A stretch of 64,000 bases of DNA, from NCBI GenBank assembly GCA_037178855.1, contig JASJZC010000006.1, positions 6,448,001-6,512,000 on the forward strand. Direction: 5' to 3'. The notes below the pieces were generated by a model. The model ran no database searches. It saw nothing but the letters and a program-made list of their open reading frames with translations, and had not been told where the DNA came from. This DNA comes from Oscheius sp. JU75. Its lineage: Eukaryota > Nematoda > Chromadorea > Rhabditida > Rhabditidae. Position numbers and translations under genes: made by a program. Below, one piece after another: positions 1-11,607 of this stretch; position 1 is the first letter of the stretch, and every line of letters begins with the position of its first letter.

Positions 1-2048
1 CAGCATTCTTCTCCTCATCTCTGTCCTCTATTTACATATAGATATGAACGAGAACGGCTGCAGCAGGCAATTACAAATCCACCAGTCCTTTGTCGGCACC
101 TCAAATCCGATTTTGGCGCCTCTCATTGCAAAAAGAGGCGCCAGCTGATAGTCTGGGCAGCTGGTCTTTCTTATCTTACGTTTTTCAAATTTTGAGGAAA
201 CAGGCGCCATATTTGAGTCATACGTAAGATATGGACTCGTTCTCTCTGTTTCTCTCCGCAGAAATCCAATCCTTGACGTGTTGGCGCGCGAAAAAATTTG
301 CTTCAGAGCTCTCTCTCTAGCTCATTCTAGAGCGAAAAGCGTCAAAAAGTGTAACAGGAGACTAAAGGTTCAGTTGAGGAACGGGGAAGCACGGAAGAAC
401 TGGGTTCTCTTCCACTGAAATCTTTCAAAATGTCAGGGAGTCTGCTGCTATTTCTCAATCACTGCCTCTCGTAGTTTACAAACGGTGATGCATGTTGAGG
501 TATCACCCGCCAGTTATTTTACAGTCACAACGTTGATTTCTAAGCGCGGAAACTTGCAATTTTTTGTCCCAGCCTATTTTCAATAACTTTTGATTTCGTT
601 CCAATTCTCCTGTCTAATCTTTCTTTATGAATAATACTCAGTGCCATTCCAGTATTCATATAAGAGACTCACAGTTGAAAACTAATAGGAGCTACTGCCG
701 AGACGGAGATGAGAGCATGACAGGGGACAACATTCTATTGGGGTAGCAACTGTCGAACTGAATAATTGCCAGCCAGAGCATTTGCTTGACTTGCCAACTC
801 CTACAAAGTTTATTTCTAAAACACAGCTGTTCATAACTTTTACTCTTGCTTGTAATTAGTCAATGCGACAGTGTGCTTTTCCATTAGGATGTTGTCCCCG
901 CTTATGCTATCACCTCTGTGTCGACAGTACCTTTTACTTCACTCAAAAGTAAGTTTCCTCATACCCTATATCTGCCTCCCTGCTCTGTACTGTCTCCCTA
1001 CCGTCTCTTGCCTTATTTTGACTCAAATCCGCGGAATACAAAGGCATCCTGCCAAAAGTATGCTTGAACCGTAGCAGCAAAGAGCAGTTTCTTGTATGAG
1101 TATTTTTGCAAAAGATTCCTTGCTCACTGATGCTTCTTTCTCAGCACTTTAAGATGTTTTTCCCTTGAGAGTAAGTGACAGACGCGTCTCTCTTTTTTTC
1201 CCTGTCTCTCCTCGATTGCGACTCACCCTCCTTCTCCCAAAATATAGAGAGCCGCCTTTTGATCTTGAGCCGCGAGTACAATTCTCTTAAGACATCAACT
1301 AAAACACTGAACCATTGGGAGACTCTCGAACAGTCGCTCCCTGTTTGTCCAGCTGACTTCGGTCTACGTAATTTTTCCACGGATTCGCATTGATCCTCGG
1401 GATCCAGACAACATCAGGGCTTTTCCAGTAGGTGCAGTGCTTGACTGTAAATCCGACTGTGACCTAGTAGTGTTTGGAGAGAACTACCCGAACCAACCAT
1501 AAAAACGGGTTCGGCTCTCCAGTTATGACACATTTGCCCGCTCTCATGCTGTTCTCCTGTCTTATTTTGTCTCTGACTCTTATTTTTACAGTATTCCTCA
1601 GTTGGTCAATTTATACAATCCACCTCTCTGACCGTTGTTTATCTTATCATTCCCGAGGTCATTCCAACCGTTTCGCATTGTTCATGGCGTGAGATATTCT
1701 CCCTCAAATTCAAATTCCTCCCCGATGGCGCCAAGGTTAATGTCCAGCCTTGCGCAACATTTACCTACTTTCCTGACAAAAAAATCCTCTACCCTCAAAT
1801 CTTTAAGGTGGATTTCTAGCTCATTTAGAGGGGGGAGACTTCTATTTGTCACAGGCAGACTCTCGACTGACCAATAGCCTTGTTTTTGTGTTGTGTTCCC
1901 CCTCTGTCCTCTGTTACAACTAGGAATAGACGCGGGATCTATTCGGCTGACCTGACAGCAAGGCAACAAAACCAGGACCATTTCTCGCCTCTTAGTCTCT
2001 ATTTAACTTAAACAGAATCGAAAACACTTCAGTAATTGGATCTTTTCA
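1..2048. other. No gene recognised (upstream of LRCH)
   Basis: Six-frame reading shows only short ORFs without recognisable domains or a consistent exon chain. The base composition is pyrimidine-rich on the + strand with many TCTCTCT runs. The segment probably contains the promoter and any 5' non-coding exon of the LRCH gene that starts at 2064, but no TATA box or other element could be assigned. Confidence 0.5.
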
Positions 2049-2064
2049 GTTGCGGGTCTCAAGA
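2049..2064 (+). promoter_or_regulatory. Candidate trans-splice or 5' UTR acceptor before the LRCH start
   Basis: A strong acceptor (TCTTTTCAG, ending at 2049) lies 14 nt before the ATG at 2064. Nematode mRNAs commonly receive a spliced leader at such a site. A cis-spliced 5' UTR exon is the alternative. Confidence 0.4.
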
Positions 2065-5000
2065 TGTCGGGTACGTGGTCGCGGAAGCGACGGAGTGCTG
2101 GTACGTCCAGTGTGCCAGCTCCTCTCAGCCGTGAACCTCTTGCTCAGCGTCAGCCGGATGCCTTTCCACTCCCGCCCGCCATGCAACATCAACAAGTCGT
2201 GAGTTTTGATTCGTTTTCTGAGTCCCCTCCGCTCCAATATCCGGTAAAATAGCCACCACTAACAATCTCTGAGCGCACATCGATTTTGGGTGGCAGATGT
2301 TCGTTCGCTCTCTACTGACCATCGCCAATTAGCCAGGGGGTTCCACGCCGAATAAGGGCAAAGCTGGCGGGTTTCCGCTCAAGAAAGCCCCTTTCCCCTA
2401 GTCTCCGATTGTCTCATTTGTCTTCCTCGAAACCATAAGTCTCAGACGCATTCACATTTCCAGCAATATTCTCCGTTCCTCGTCTATAGTCACCTGAACC
2501 ATCACCTTGTGTTACAGCTTTGAAATCCATTGTCTTGTGGTTCAGACAGTACACTGTCCACTGTTCTAACCTTTCCCTCTAAACTCTTCAATCCTAATCT
2601 CCCTAAAAGTCAAAAATGGTTCCACTTGACCGCGCTCGCATTTTCTTCCAGACTTAGTATAGTGACCTCTGGCTCTTTCCTTCCCACCACTAGGGTCTTT
2701 TCTCCAACTCCCTGACCAGTGTTCGCGACGACATCTATCATTCCGTCCCTCTCATTTTGATGCTTCTTTCTTGCAATTATGATGCATAACACTGAGACGG
2801 GCTCGAATGTTCAAGTAGAGCTCCTCAATTTCCGTTCTGGTTCTCAAAAATGGCCCCGTCTTCTCCAGACGTGCTGTTTTTGTTCGTCTTTCTAATTAAA
2901 CAATTGCCACATGATTCTAACTGAATTTCCACCAATATAGTATTGGAGAGACTCTCTGTCTCTTGTTCTGGATAGGGATCTTAGCGGTGCGCAATCCATT
3001 GGTAGAGCGAATAATTAATTGGTCCATGGCGGTCATTTCCGGAGCCCGCTGACCTCTCTAACCATTTTGGGAGGGAGAATGTCCGATTTTAAACCCCAGG
3101 AAATTTAAATTCCTTTTTGTTTGCTTCGGTAGATGCATAATGCAGAGGGACAGCAGCTGGTAGCCAGAGGACCCTCTACTGAACCCATTGAGAAAAGTTC
3201 CAAGCTCTCTCGGGTGCTGTTTCCGATCTTCCAAAGTGGCCATAACGCACACTCAAAAAACTTTTTTACTGTCCCTGCAACGACCCGAACCCGCAACACT
3301 TTTCTTCTCGCACCGTCCTTTCGCTAATTACATGTCAATAATCTTTGTTTGTTCACGACGGGACAAATTATGCCACAGTTATCAGGTGGCCTCCATCTCG
3401 TAAAGTTTGACTACATAATATGCTGTACTACTGGGGTTTATAATGACTCGTGTGGGCTGCTGATTGAGAATGCGTTAGCAAGCTCTGCAAGAGAGATGTG
3501 ATGATGAGACCTCCCCCGAAGCTGTCGGGTAAGGTCCTCAGATCCTGTTACGACATCTAATTAACTTAATGTCCGAGCCGCAAGTTTGGAGTTAGGGTGT
3601 CTCTTCTTCTTCCTCCTCAATAAACACATGTTCTTTCGAGAGAGTACATTTGGCAGCATAACCAGTGTTCGTCCACAACCTCCTTCTTGTTTTCTAATGA
3701 ATCTGCCTTCTCCCAATTTTTATTGCTTCCAATAAAATCCGTCAGCTCAAAGAGCCCCCGCGACGCTTAAAAGCATATTAATTGCCGTGAGCACAGCTGG
3801 CAATCAGCATTGGATTACAGAGATTCTTCTGGGCTCGAAAAACAATGGTTTCTGGGGGATCTTAAAGTAGATTTCTCTTCAATATCCAGAGAAAATTATA
3901 TGCAAATAGTCCTGTCTTTGTCGGCGGCAGCCCCTAAGCAAACATCTCCCGAATTACCCTGTCTCACCCGTACCGCCTAGTAAAATTCACATTCTCAGCT
4001 TCTCTCGCGCTCCACGGAGAGGATGTTTGAGGATGCGGAACTTTCTGGAGTCCTCAGCTTGGCCGGCCGAAAACTCAAGACGTTTCCAACAGTGATGGCC
4101 GACAAGTACGACATCTCGGATCTCGTAGCCGCAGGTACGTTCTTTTGGTTCATATTCGGGGCAAGAGAACAGTAATAGTCTACCAAATCTGACCACCATT
4201 AGTCATTCTCGACACTCAATCAAAAAGATGCGATCTTGAGACCCCGAGGGGCCGGCGATGGGAGGGCACCTAGGCGAGAGAACGATAGAGGATGTTCTTG
4301 AAGGTCGGGAACAGGAAAAGGATAGTGTGAAGCGAGTAGCTCTATGGCTAGGAAAGCAACTGTTAGTATTTCATCCGGATAAAAGGTCAAAATGACAAGA
4401 GGCCCGCTTCGGCTTCAGTATCCGTACATTGACATGTACAAAACGAAGACGATACAGAATAGCGGTTATCCTCTTTTTACCCAAGTCTGGCCATGCTTTT
4501 ACCCATGATAGAATCACTTTGAAATACGCTAACTATTAGATACGTCCCTTACACCATAGAATAACGGGAAACGTGTTTTAGCCTCTTTCATTGGATACGG
4601 TTCACAGCTATCTGGACTATGAGTCGTAACTTTTCCTTCGAAACAGGCTTATCCTCCATACAGTTCCACCCCAGACTCGTAAAAGGCCATTACGCGACGA
4701 ATATTGCTCTTCTTCTGCGAGGTCGTTCACTCGATCTCAATTTGTGAGGGATACAGCAGCCATTTGTCGACCTCTCTCTGGCCCTTTCGAAACCGCGGGA
4801 TTCATTATTTTGACAAATATCCTGGGAGCAGACGGCATACTGCTTAGGAACAGGTGCCGGGCTCCTCGAGAGCTACCACCCTGTGTGTGTGTGTGTGTGT
4901 AAATGAAGACCGGGCTGTGTGAGGGAGAGAGGGACCCGCCAAGATGGGCATTGTCTGGTGACAGCAGAAACTGCTATATTGGCGCCTAGAGTGCTTTGTC

Positions 5001-8000
5001 AAAGCGACAGCGGGTCTCTCTTGGGGAGAGGACGAGGTCAACACGCAAAGGGAAGAGGGTTTAAAAGTTACGGAGAGATCCTAATACCCTGCTTCCAGAT
5101 CTAAGCAGTAACCGTCTCTCGGACGTCCCTCCCGATGTCTGTGAGCTACGATGCCTCGAAACCCTGAGAATCTGCCACAACAGTCTAAGAAGAGTACCAT
5201 CCAACATCTCCCTGCTCCAGGCTCTCGTCTACCTAGATTTGAGGTGAGTGACGCCACACCTGTTTTTGCTTTCTTTTCATAGCCAAAGAGTGACAGACCG
5301 ACAGGAAAATGTTTATACAATCTCGGTGTTTAGCAACAACCAACTCTCGACTCTACCCTTAGCAATCTTCGAACTTCCTCTGGAAATTCTCTTGTTAACA
5401 GGGAACCGTTTTGAAAACATTCCTCGTGAGATCCGGAACTTGTCGTCTACTTTGACAGAACTGGTTAGTAGCTCTTTCAACAAAAACAAAACATTTTCAG
5501 GATCTCGGTCACAACTACCTCAAAACAATCCCTGCTGACATTGCTCTTTTGAAAATGTTGAGGGTATTGAACTTGAGAAAGAACTTCCTTGATCAATTCC
5601 CTTCGGAACTGTGCCGACTGAGTTTGAGTATATTGGATCTGTCCTCGAACCAGTTCACACAACTCCCACTCCATATCCGGAAGATGAAAACGCTGGTCGA
5701 GTTCTACATTCACGACAATCCACTCCAATCACCGCCTACGTCAATAGTTGAGAAGGTAGGTCCGATTCGATTCTTCCTTGATCTGGTGATGGTATTCGCA
5801 GCACTGTAACAGTCAGAGAGTAACCAAGTAAAAGCTTCCTTCTGGAAGGATCCGTTCCTGCAAGATCGAATAACAACCCATCCAACAATAATCCAATTTA
5901 GGGTCGAGAGCACATATTCAAGTGGATGGACACGGCATCCGGCGGCGGACAGATGACACCAATGAGGATCAGCTCGTCCACTCTCAGAGGCAGGGATCTC
6001 GGTCGAAGTGTGATGGTCCAATCCGAAGAGACACCGCTAAGAAAGATATCAGTCCCGGAGAGACGCTCAAGAACAACCAGATTCCATACGGTCACCGGGA
6101 GCGACTCCGGCTACGCTAGCACGGCCGACGAACACCGTCTCAGTCACGAGGTTGGTTCAATTCTAAGATTTCTTGGTGCATGGAGGGCCTTAGACTAATA
6201 ACATTAAGTTTCCGTCGGAGTGTTGAAAGAAGAGAGCTCCGCTTCTGCTAAATACTAACAATACGGTATGACGTGTGTGCCCGATTCACAAATCGCATGT
6301 TCTCTTTTCCTAACCCACGGTTTGTCCAGCCGCAAGCCTGAGTTCTGATTCTAGCTAGACTTTTGCTGTTTCATTGAGTCAAGAGAAGGTGTCATAGAGA
6401 GTCTTGTAAGGAGGTTATGAAAGTTGAAACAGTTTGAAAAGATGCAAAGGATCAGTAAAGTAACTGAAGTTTGGAGATTTCTGCAACATAGGGAGCGATA
6501 CAGAAACAAGATGAAATGGAGAAAAGCATGCCACCAAAAATAGGGATCGGAAGGGCTGGAAGAGGACGGTTGGAAACCGATAGAAGAGCAAATGTGAAGC
6601 CCAGACCTACCAAAATGGCCAAGTAACAGGCGACTGAAAAGATTTTTTTTTTAGAAATATGAGTCAATATTCTTGCCCGTAGTATTGCAGTCACCGTAGA
6701 TCGACACCTTTCCAACCAGAATTGCGTAGAAAAGAAAGTCGCCCATTCCAAGTTGGACTCCTTCTTTGAAAAACTAAAAGTTTCACTTCTGTCTCACCAT
6801 ATTCTAGGCGGGCTTCTTGTTGAGCCTTCTCCTTGTCGTTGACCACATCGTTGTTATTAGAGTCGGGTTTATTGGGAGAAGGAGCCCGTGGCGGAAGAGC
6901 AGCCTGATCTGCCTTGACCTGTCTCCTTCGAAGGTTCTGTGCAAATGGAACAGATTCAGTTGTGCGTTGGCTGGTCTCGGCTGGAACTTGTTTCGCTTCT
7001 GATTCCCTATAAGGCTTACTCTCTTCCTCGGTTGCTTCATTGTCCACAAGAATCTGAGGATGGGAAACCATCCAGCCTTCTAGGGAAACAAGTTGGAATG
7101 GTTCAGCTGAACAACCTGTAGTAGTCTGGAAGAGAGCAACTTACAACAATACATCATTGCAGAAGGAAGGGACTCGTTCATTTCCTTAGACGTTTCCATC
7201 AGAACTCGAAGTGGTCCCCGTGGGCAAAGGGCTGCTATCGGATCCCAGATGAAAGAAACGACGGTTAGTATGGACCAAACGGCCGTGTCAGACAGTAGCT
7301 TGATGCAGACTAAAGCCGCTTGGACCGACATGAGAATTAAGTAGAACTGCTGTAGTTTGAACGGTCCTATCCAATAGAGCGACATCATTCCTAGGGCTCC
7401 CGAATTGTAGAGACAAAACCAAACGGTCAGGGAAGAAGGAGCAATGTCATAGGCGTTCAATAGCACACTGAATTGCAAGACATATAACCATTGTTCAAAA
7501 ATATGATTACCGGAGGTATAAGGCACTGAACAGAGTGAGCTCCCCGAGAATAGCGCACATGACCCACCCATCCATAATCTGAAGCTTCTTCTATGCAAAG
7601 CTATCTTTTTTACTTGCCTTATAACACCGGTTCTTGAAGAGCAGAATGAAAAGACTAGTGGTCGTGGCGGCAATAATCATCACTGCTAGGCCAGCAACTA
7701 CAGCCATCCATTCACTTGAAACTAGACTGTCGGTGACGAGCTCTTTAAAGATTCTGCAATAGGATTAACAGAGTAACAGAGACATTTACAAGTCTCTCAA
7801 TCCACTGTCGTTAAAGTAGTCTGTCAAATTCATTGAGATCACGACTATAGTATTGCACATAAAGACGGGAATGACGATTTTGATGATGTTGATAGCACTA
7901 TATATGACTTGCAATTCAACATCTGATAGATCGCAGCAATTGTCTAAAACATAGTAAGAGGAAAAGACTCTGAAGCTAACTTACTTCGGAGGGGAAGAGT

Positions 8001-10094
8001 CTTTGACGGAAAAGGACTCCCTTCTTCAATTGCCAGCTCCGTGCTCTTGGTTCGACTGAAGTCCGCCATAAACGCGTAGTTCTGTGAAGGTACAGCGTTG
8101 AGAAACTACAATGTAACAAAAGTGTCCCAATCGATATGGTTTGCTTCAATCGATATGTCAATGTCCTTGCGCATTGAACAAAGAAGTGAACTGAACAGCC
8201 CATAAGAAAACCATAACAAACAAAGATAGACTGACTTTTCACAAAGTTGCTTTCTATGACACCTTCAATTAACTCATTTTACTCTTTCCAACATTTAAAA
8301 CGTCAATGTTTTCAGCTTGGCCCAACAGTACTTGACGACATACACGAATACGGAGTCTTCTCTCCGTCACCAGACGAGGGTATCCATGAGAAGGAGGCTA
8401 GCTCGGAATCGGTCTCCCTCAATAGTCAAGACTCCTCGACTCCATCCGATCCAGCTCCAATTGTCCAAATTCCAAAGGTCAAATCCTTGGCTCCATTGGC
8501 TACTGCTGAAGACTCACCTGCTTCTACAGCTGTACCGACCCGACACACCTCTCCAAATGGAAATCTGCCACTTATGGAGAAGAAGACAACTCTGGACATG
8601 AAGAACAATAACAGTACAGGAACGAAAGATGCCTATACGACACCGACGGCAATCGTCGCCCCGACTCGGCCAATGTCCAAAGTCGCTCCGATTGTGAACA
8701 ACGTGAGAAAGATGGCGACGACTGCGGTATCCAACAAGGTTACGAAGCCTGTCACACCCGTAAGTTCTTTTTTGAAAGTAGCGGATCAAAGACCTTTTGT
8801 AGGTGTCAAAGTTATCTCCTCCGGGCTCGAAGCTAAAGCCAGTGGGAGCTACAACAACTGCAGTGAAGAGGGAGGTGACATCCACTGCTGCTGGAACAAA
8901 GAGACAGCCCATCATGGTCCCACAGAGTATGTTAAAACAACGCTTTTTGGAAATTGTGATATTCAGAAACGCGTCTTCCTCTGTCATCTGTTACTCCCTC
9001 TACATCCACAGCGCTGCCAAAGAAGCCCGAAACACGAGTTCTCCCCGAGAAGAAAGAAGAGGTATGGCTTCTTCTCTTTAATAGACACGAAACATTTTCT
9101 AGCCTGTCTCTGCTCTGAAAAAGACTTCAATCACGAAGTCCGCGTCCGCGGATAGCTCTTCGACTACTTTAGAAACGCTGAGGAAGACCTTCCTCGAACA
9201 TCTGGGCCTCTCGTTACCGGCCACGAAGGAATCCATATCTGGACAACTGGCCGACGGGGTTCATCTTTGCAATCTAATGAATGCTCTGAGGCCGAAGACA
9301 ATTCCTGTGGTGCAGACAGCTGACACTACAGTAAGTTATAGTGACAGAGATCCAATATAACCTTTCCAGACCCTCTCACCTATGAAGGCCAAAAGAAATG
9401 TGGACAATTTCCTCTCTGCTTGCAAGAAGGCCGGAGTTTCAGAGGTACATTGCACGTTGCTTCTTTTCCTCTTCTCCATATTCTAAGTTCTAGAAAAATA
9501 CTGAATGCTCTCGTAGTGGTGTTGTGCAGGTAGCCTGTTTTGTCACTCGTTTAGTCCTATCTTTCTTTTTCCAAAAGACTTTCAGAGCTGTCACTGCAAA
9601 CACTACGAGCAAGCATTTGGCGTTTTTCTACTATTCATCTTTGTTAGTACAGCAACCACCTTGTGCCTACTTAGAATCTAGAGAGAAAGAGAGAGAGAGT
9701 AAACAGGGTACGCGTCTATCCACTTTTCTGTCTATGTCTCTGTCCGTACTGAATAATGCACAGAATAGAATCCAAATCAAAAGAGAGCAGGTAGTAGCCT
9801 GACTCCCGGAAATGTTTTGAAAACCATTGGTTCCAATTTGAATGAGGCAGAATTTCATAAAGTCAGGAAAGCAGTTCATAGCATATTGCCGTATTGAAAC
9901 TAAACTGTCCACTTGACCAGCCATACTTGATCACTCCATTCTTTCAAATAATAATTTTTCAGATCTCCCTGTGCACCTCGGCAGACATTCTGGCCAAGAG
10001 GAATCTGCCCTCTCTGATTAAGACCATCTCCGCCCTGAACAAACTCTCGAGTCAGGGGCGGAAATCCGTCGATCGGCTGGTTACTCCTGTCTAG
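2064..10094 (+). CDS. LRCH family protein (leucine-rich repeats and calponin homology domain)
   Basis: Model of 12 exons: 2064-2198, 3999-4134, 5099-5243, 5334-5463, 5501-5755, 5902-6150, 8316-8759, 8803-8926, 8967-9061, 9103-9330, 9370-9444, 9963-10094; about 715 aa, all phases agree. Residues ~55-90 hold the LRCH entry motif (EDAELSGVLSLAGRKLKTFP), followed by about eight LRRs to ~265 ending LDNNPLQSPP-like (HDNPLQSPPTSI), then a GREHIFKW segment and a long Ser/Thr/Pro-rich linker containing DSGYAS. Residues ~590-710 are a CH domain (GQLADGVHLCNLMNALRPK). LRCH proteins are cytoplasmic or cortical scaffolds; the vertebrate ones bind DOCK proteins and moesin-like partners, so a cortical actin role is inferred. 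Intron 6151-8315 contains the presenilin gene on the other strand. The first exon (45 codons, Arg-rich) is the least certain part. Confidence 0.9.
4881..4900. repeat. (GT)n microsatellite
   Basis: A short run of about nine GT units in the LRCH intron 4135-5098. It has no visible role. Confidence 0.9.
6452..8069 (-). CDS. Presenilin (gamma-secretase aspartyl protease), nested in LRCH intron
   Basis: Exons on the minus strand: 8069-7985, 7943-7790, 7753-7618, 7578-7511, 7467-7145, 7115-6798, 6760-6695, 6633-6452; about 443 aa, the usual presenilin length. Presenilin is the catalytic subunit of gamma-secretase, cleaving transmembrane stubs such as Notch. Hallmarks seen: YK-containing TM2-TM3 region, GPFKLQQFYLILMS, the TM6 catalytic Asp (~D223) in SFIWDPIAALCPRGPLR, an acidic/basic variable cytoplasmic loop (~260-360), the TM7 motif LGMGDFLFY (~D369) and the PAL motif in RPLPALPIPIF (~409-411), ending KLQLLY. 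Both aspartates and PAL are intact, so activity is likely. TM6 WD rather than YD recalls SEL-12; overall the sequence is divergent and I do not assign it to SEL-12, HOP-1 or SPE-4. Intron 7579-7617 uses a GC donor. Intron 7116-7144 would be only 29 nt; a less canonical acceptor nearby is the alternative. Confidence 0.9.
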
Positions 10095-10413
10095 ATACCT
10101 ATTCCTTCTTTCCCGATCTCCACGTGTATCCCAAGCGAAGTGCTTTTCGCGCTCACTCTAACTTTCTCCGGTGCTTTTCTTTTGTTTAACGGTTCCTTTC
10201 TTCTAATTTATTCGTGGGTTAGTCCTGCCTTGATCGAAGATCCTTCCCCTAGGGGTCCAGCTGATAGTTTACGGTCTCATCTATCTTTCTTAGAGAAAGT
10301 ACTTCTATGTAACGATGAACTTCTATGTACAAAGACTACTCTTTGCTCACCCTGTCTTTAAATTATCAAGCTTTACAAGTTTCACGAGCTGATGAAAGAG
10401 CTCTCGATAAATC

Positions 10414-10419
10414 TTTATT
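10414..10419 (-). terminator. Poly(A) signal AATAAA of the carbonic anhydrase gene
   Basis: TTTATT on the + strand, i.e. AATAAA on the minus strand, 24 nt past the carbonic anhydrase stop codon (10443). Confidence 0.7.
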
Positions 10420-10442
10420 AGTAAAAACGTCTATCTAATGCA

Positions 10443-11607
10443 CTACAACAATGAGACCAAACTGAAAATGAAGGAAGTGAGAGTGACGATGATGGCAGAA
10501 CTTGAGGGACAGAGAATTGAGCGATCAAACTGAGCTGGTCGGAAGAGGACGCGACGCCCATTTAAAGGCTGAGTTGGTCTCCAGTTGTGGCCCATCGGCT
10601 TCATGTCGGTGGCTTGAAGACGGCGGAGAGCGGTCATCTTAAATGATTTAGATTCACAGTGTCTCTCTGTCTCTCTCCCCACCTGATGCCTGGTCATGGA
10701 AATGGGTTCAGCTAAGAGAGTCCAAATGACAGACTCTGCACAGCTAGGCGGAGTGGTCAAACTTCCTTCGTAACGGTAGAAAGAGTCGGTACTTTGAGGG
10801 AGCATTGGTCGGGTACGGAACCCAAACAAATTTGTACGGTTGTCTGCAAGGCAAAAGACATTGTACAGTTTTGAACCACAACTCACTGGGTGCAACAACC
10901 TCCTCGATGACCTTGTCCAGAGCAGCCATTGGTGAAGCGTCATGTTCAATGAGGATAAAGACTCCCACCACAGCCAATCCATCTGGCTTGGAGACAGCCT
11001 GCTGCAGTGTCAAGTCACTTCTCAAATGGACTAGATGCAGCTCGGCTGGGTAGTGAAGGCCTCCAATCTTGTGCTCGGATCCGTGATGATCGTGACTGGC
11101 CCAATGCAGATGGAACTGGACCAGCTTATATTTGTGCTTGAGGCCACCGCCCTGGATGTAGGGCTGTTTCGCCTCCCATTTGTCGAAACCAGAGGCAGTC
11201 ACTGAAATCGGACTGCCTCTGACTATCTCAAGACTTACGTGTATGTCCATTATTCAAAACCTCAATCTTTCCGGGATGATCGTAGTGGACGAAGTGGAGA
11301 CGATGCAGAACGGCGTAGTCAACATCCTTCATTCGGACATCAATCGGACTCTGTAAAAGTAGTCGTTTCCTGATTGAATCAGTCCAGTTCAAAGCAGTCA
11401 TAACAGCTATTGATTCAGTGTTCCTCTGTATTTATTTTGCCGTTCTGAAGTAAAGAAATAAACAGTCATAAAGAGTACCTGTGCAAGTCCGGATTGACAG
11501 CTGCCTCCCCAGGAATCGGGACCGTTGTGGTCCCGGTAGCCCCAGTCATCTTCATTTCCAGCTGCCAACAAAAGAGGAATAGACGATAAAAAGAGAAGCA
11601 GAAACAT
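10443..11607 (-). CDS. Alpha carbonic anhydrase, secreted and probably GPI-anchored
   Basis: Exons 11607-11479, 11350-11239, 11201-10887, 10843-10683, 10637-10443; 303 aa. It interconverts CO2 and bicarbonate. The chain starts with a hydrophobic signal peptide (MFLLLFLSSIPLLLAA), then DDWGYRDHNGPDSWGG, SPIDV, and the zinc site: QFHLHW gives the first two His ligands (~H111, H113) and ELHLVH the third (~H136). The GSLTTPPSC segment carries the active-site Thr and a Cys that would pair with the N-terminal Cys in GGSC, as in secreted isoforms; TTPPSC has one residue more than the usual TTPPC. The last 25 residues are hydrophobic after a polar Ser-rich stretch, suggesting a GPI signal. Introns are 37-45 nt apart from the first (128 nt). 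A 15-nt leader follows a TTTTCAG acceptor before the ATG. A degenerate paralogue lies 2.5 kb away on the other strand. Confidence 0.93.

Noticed and set aside
1682-1981. 99-codon minus-strand ORF
   Set aside because: Overlaps plus-strand ORFs, has no domain, splice structure or poly(A) signal; typical chance ORF.
7080-7673. Single 197-codon minus-strand ORF taken as one exon
   Set aside because: It spans three presenilin exons and reads through two introns; the conserved motifs only align after splicing.
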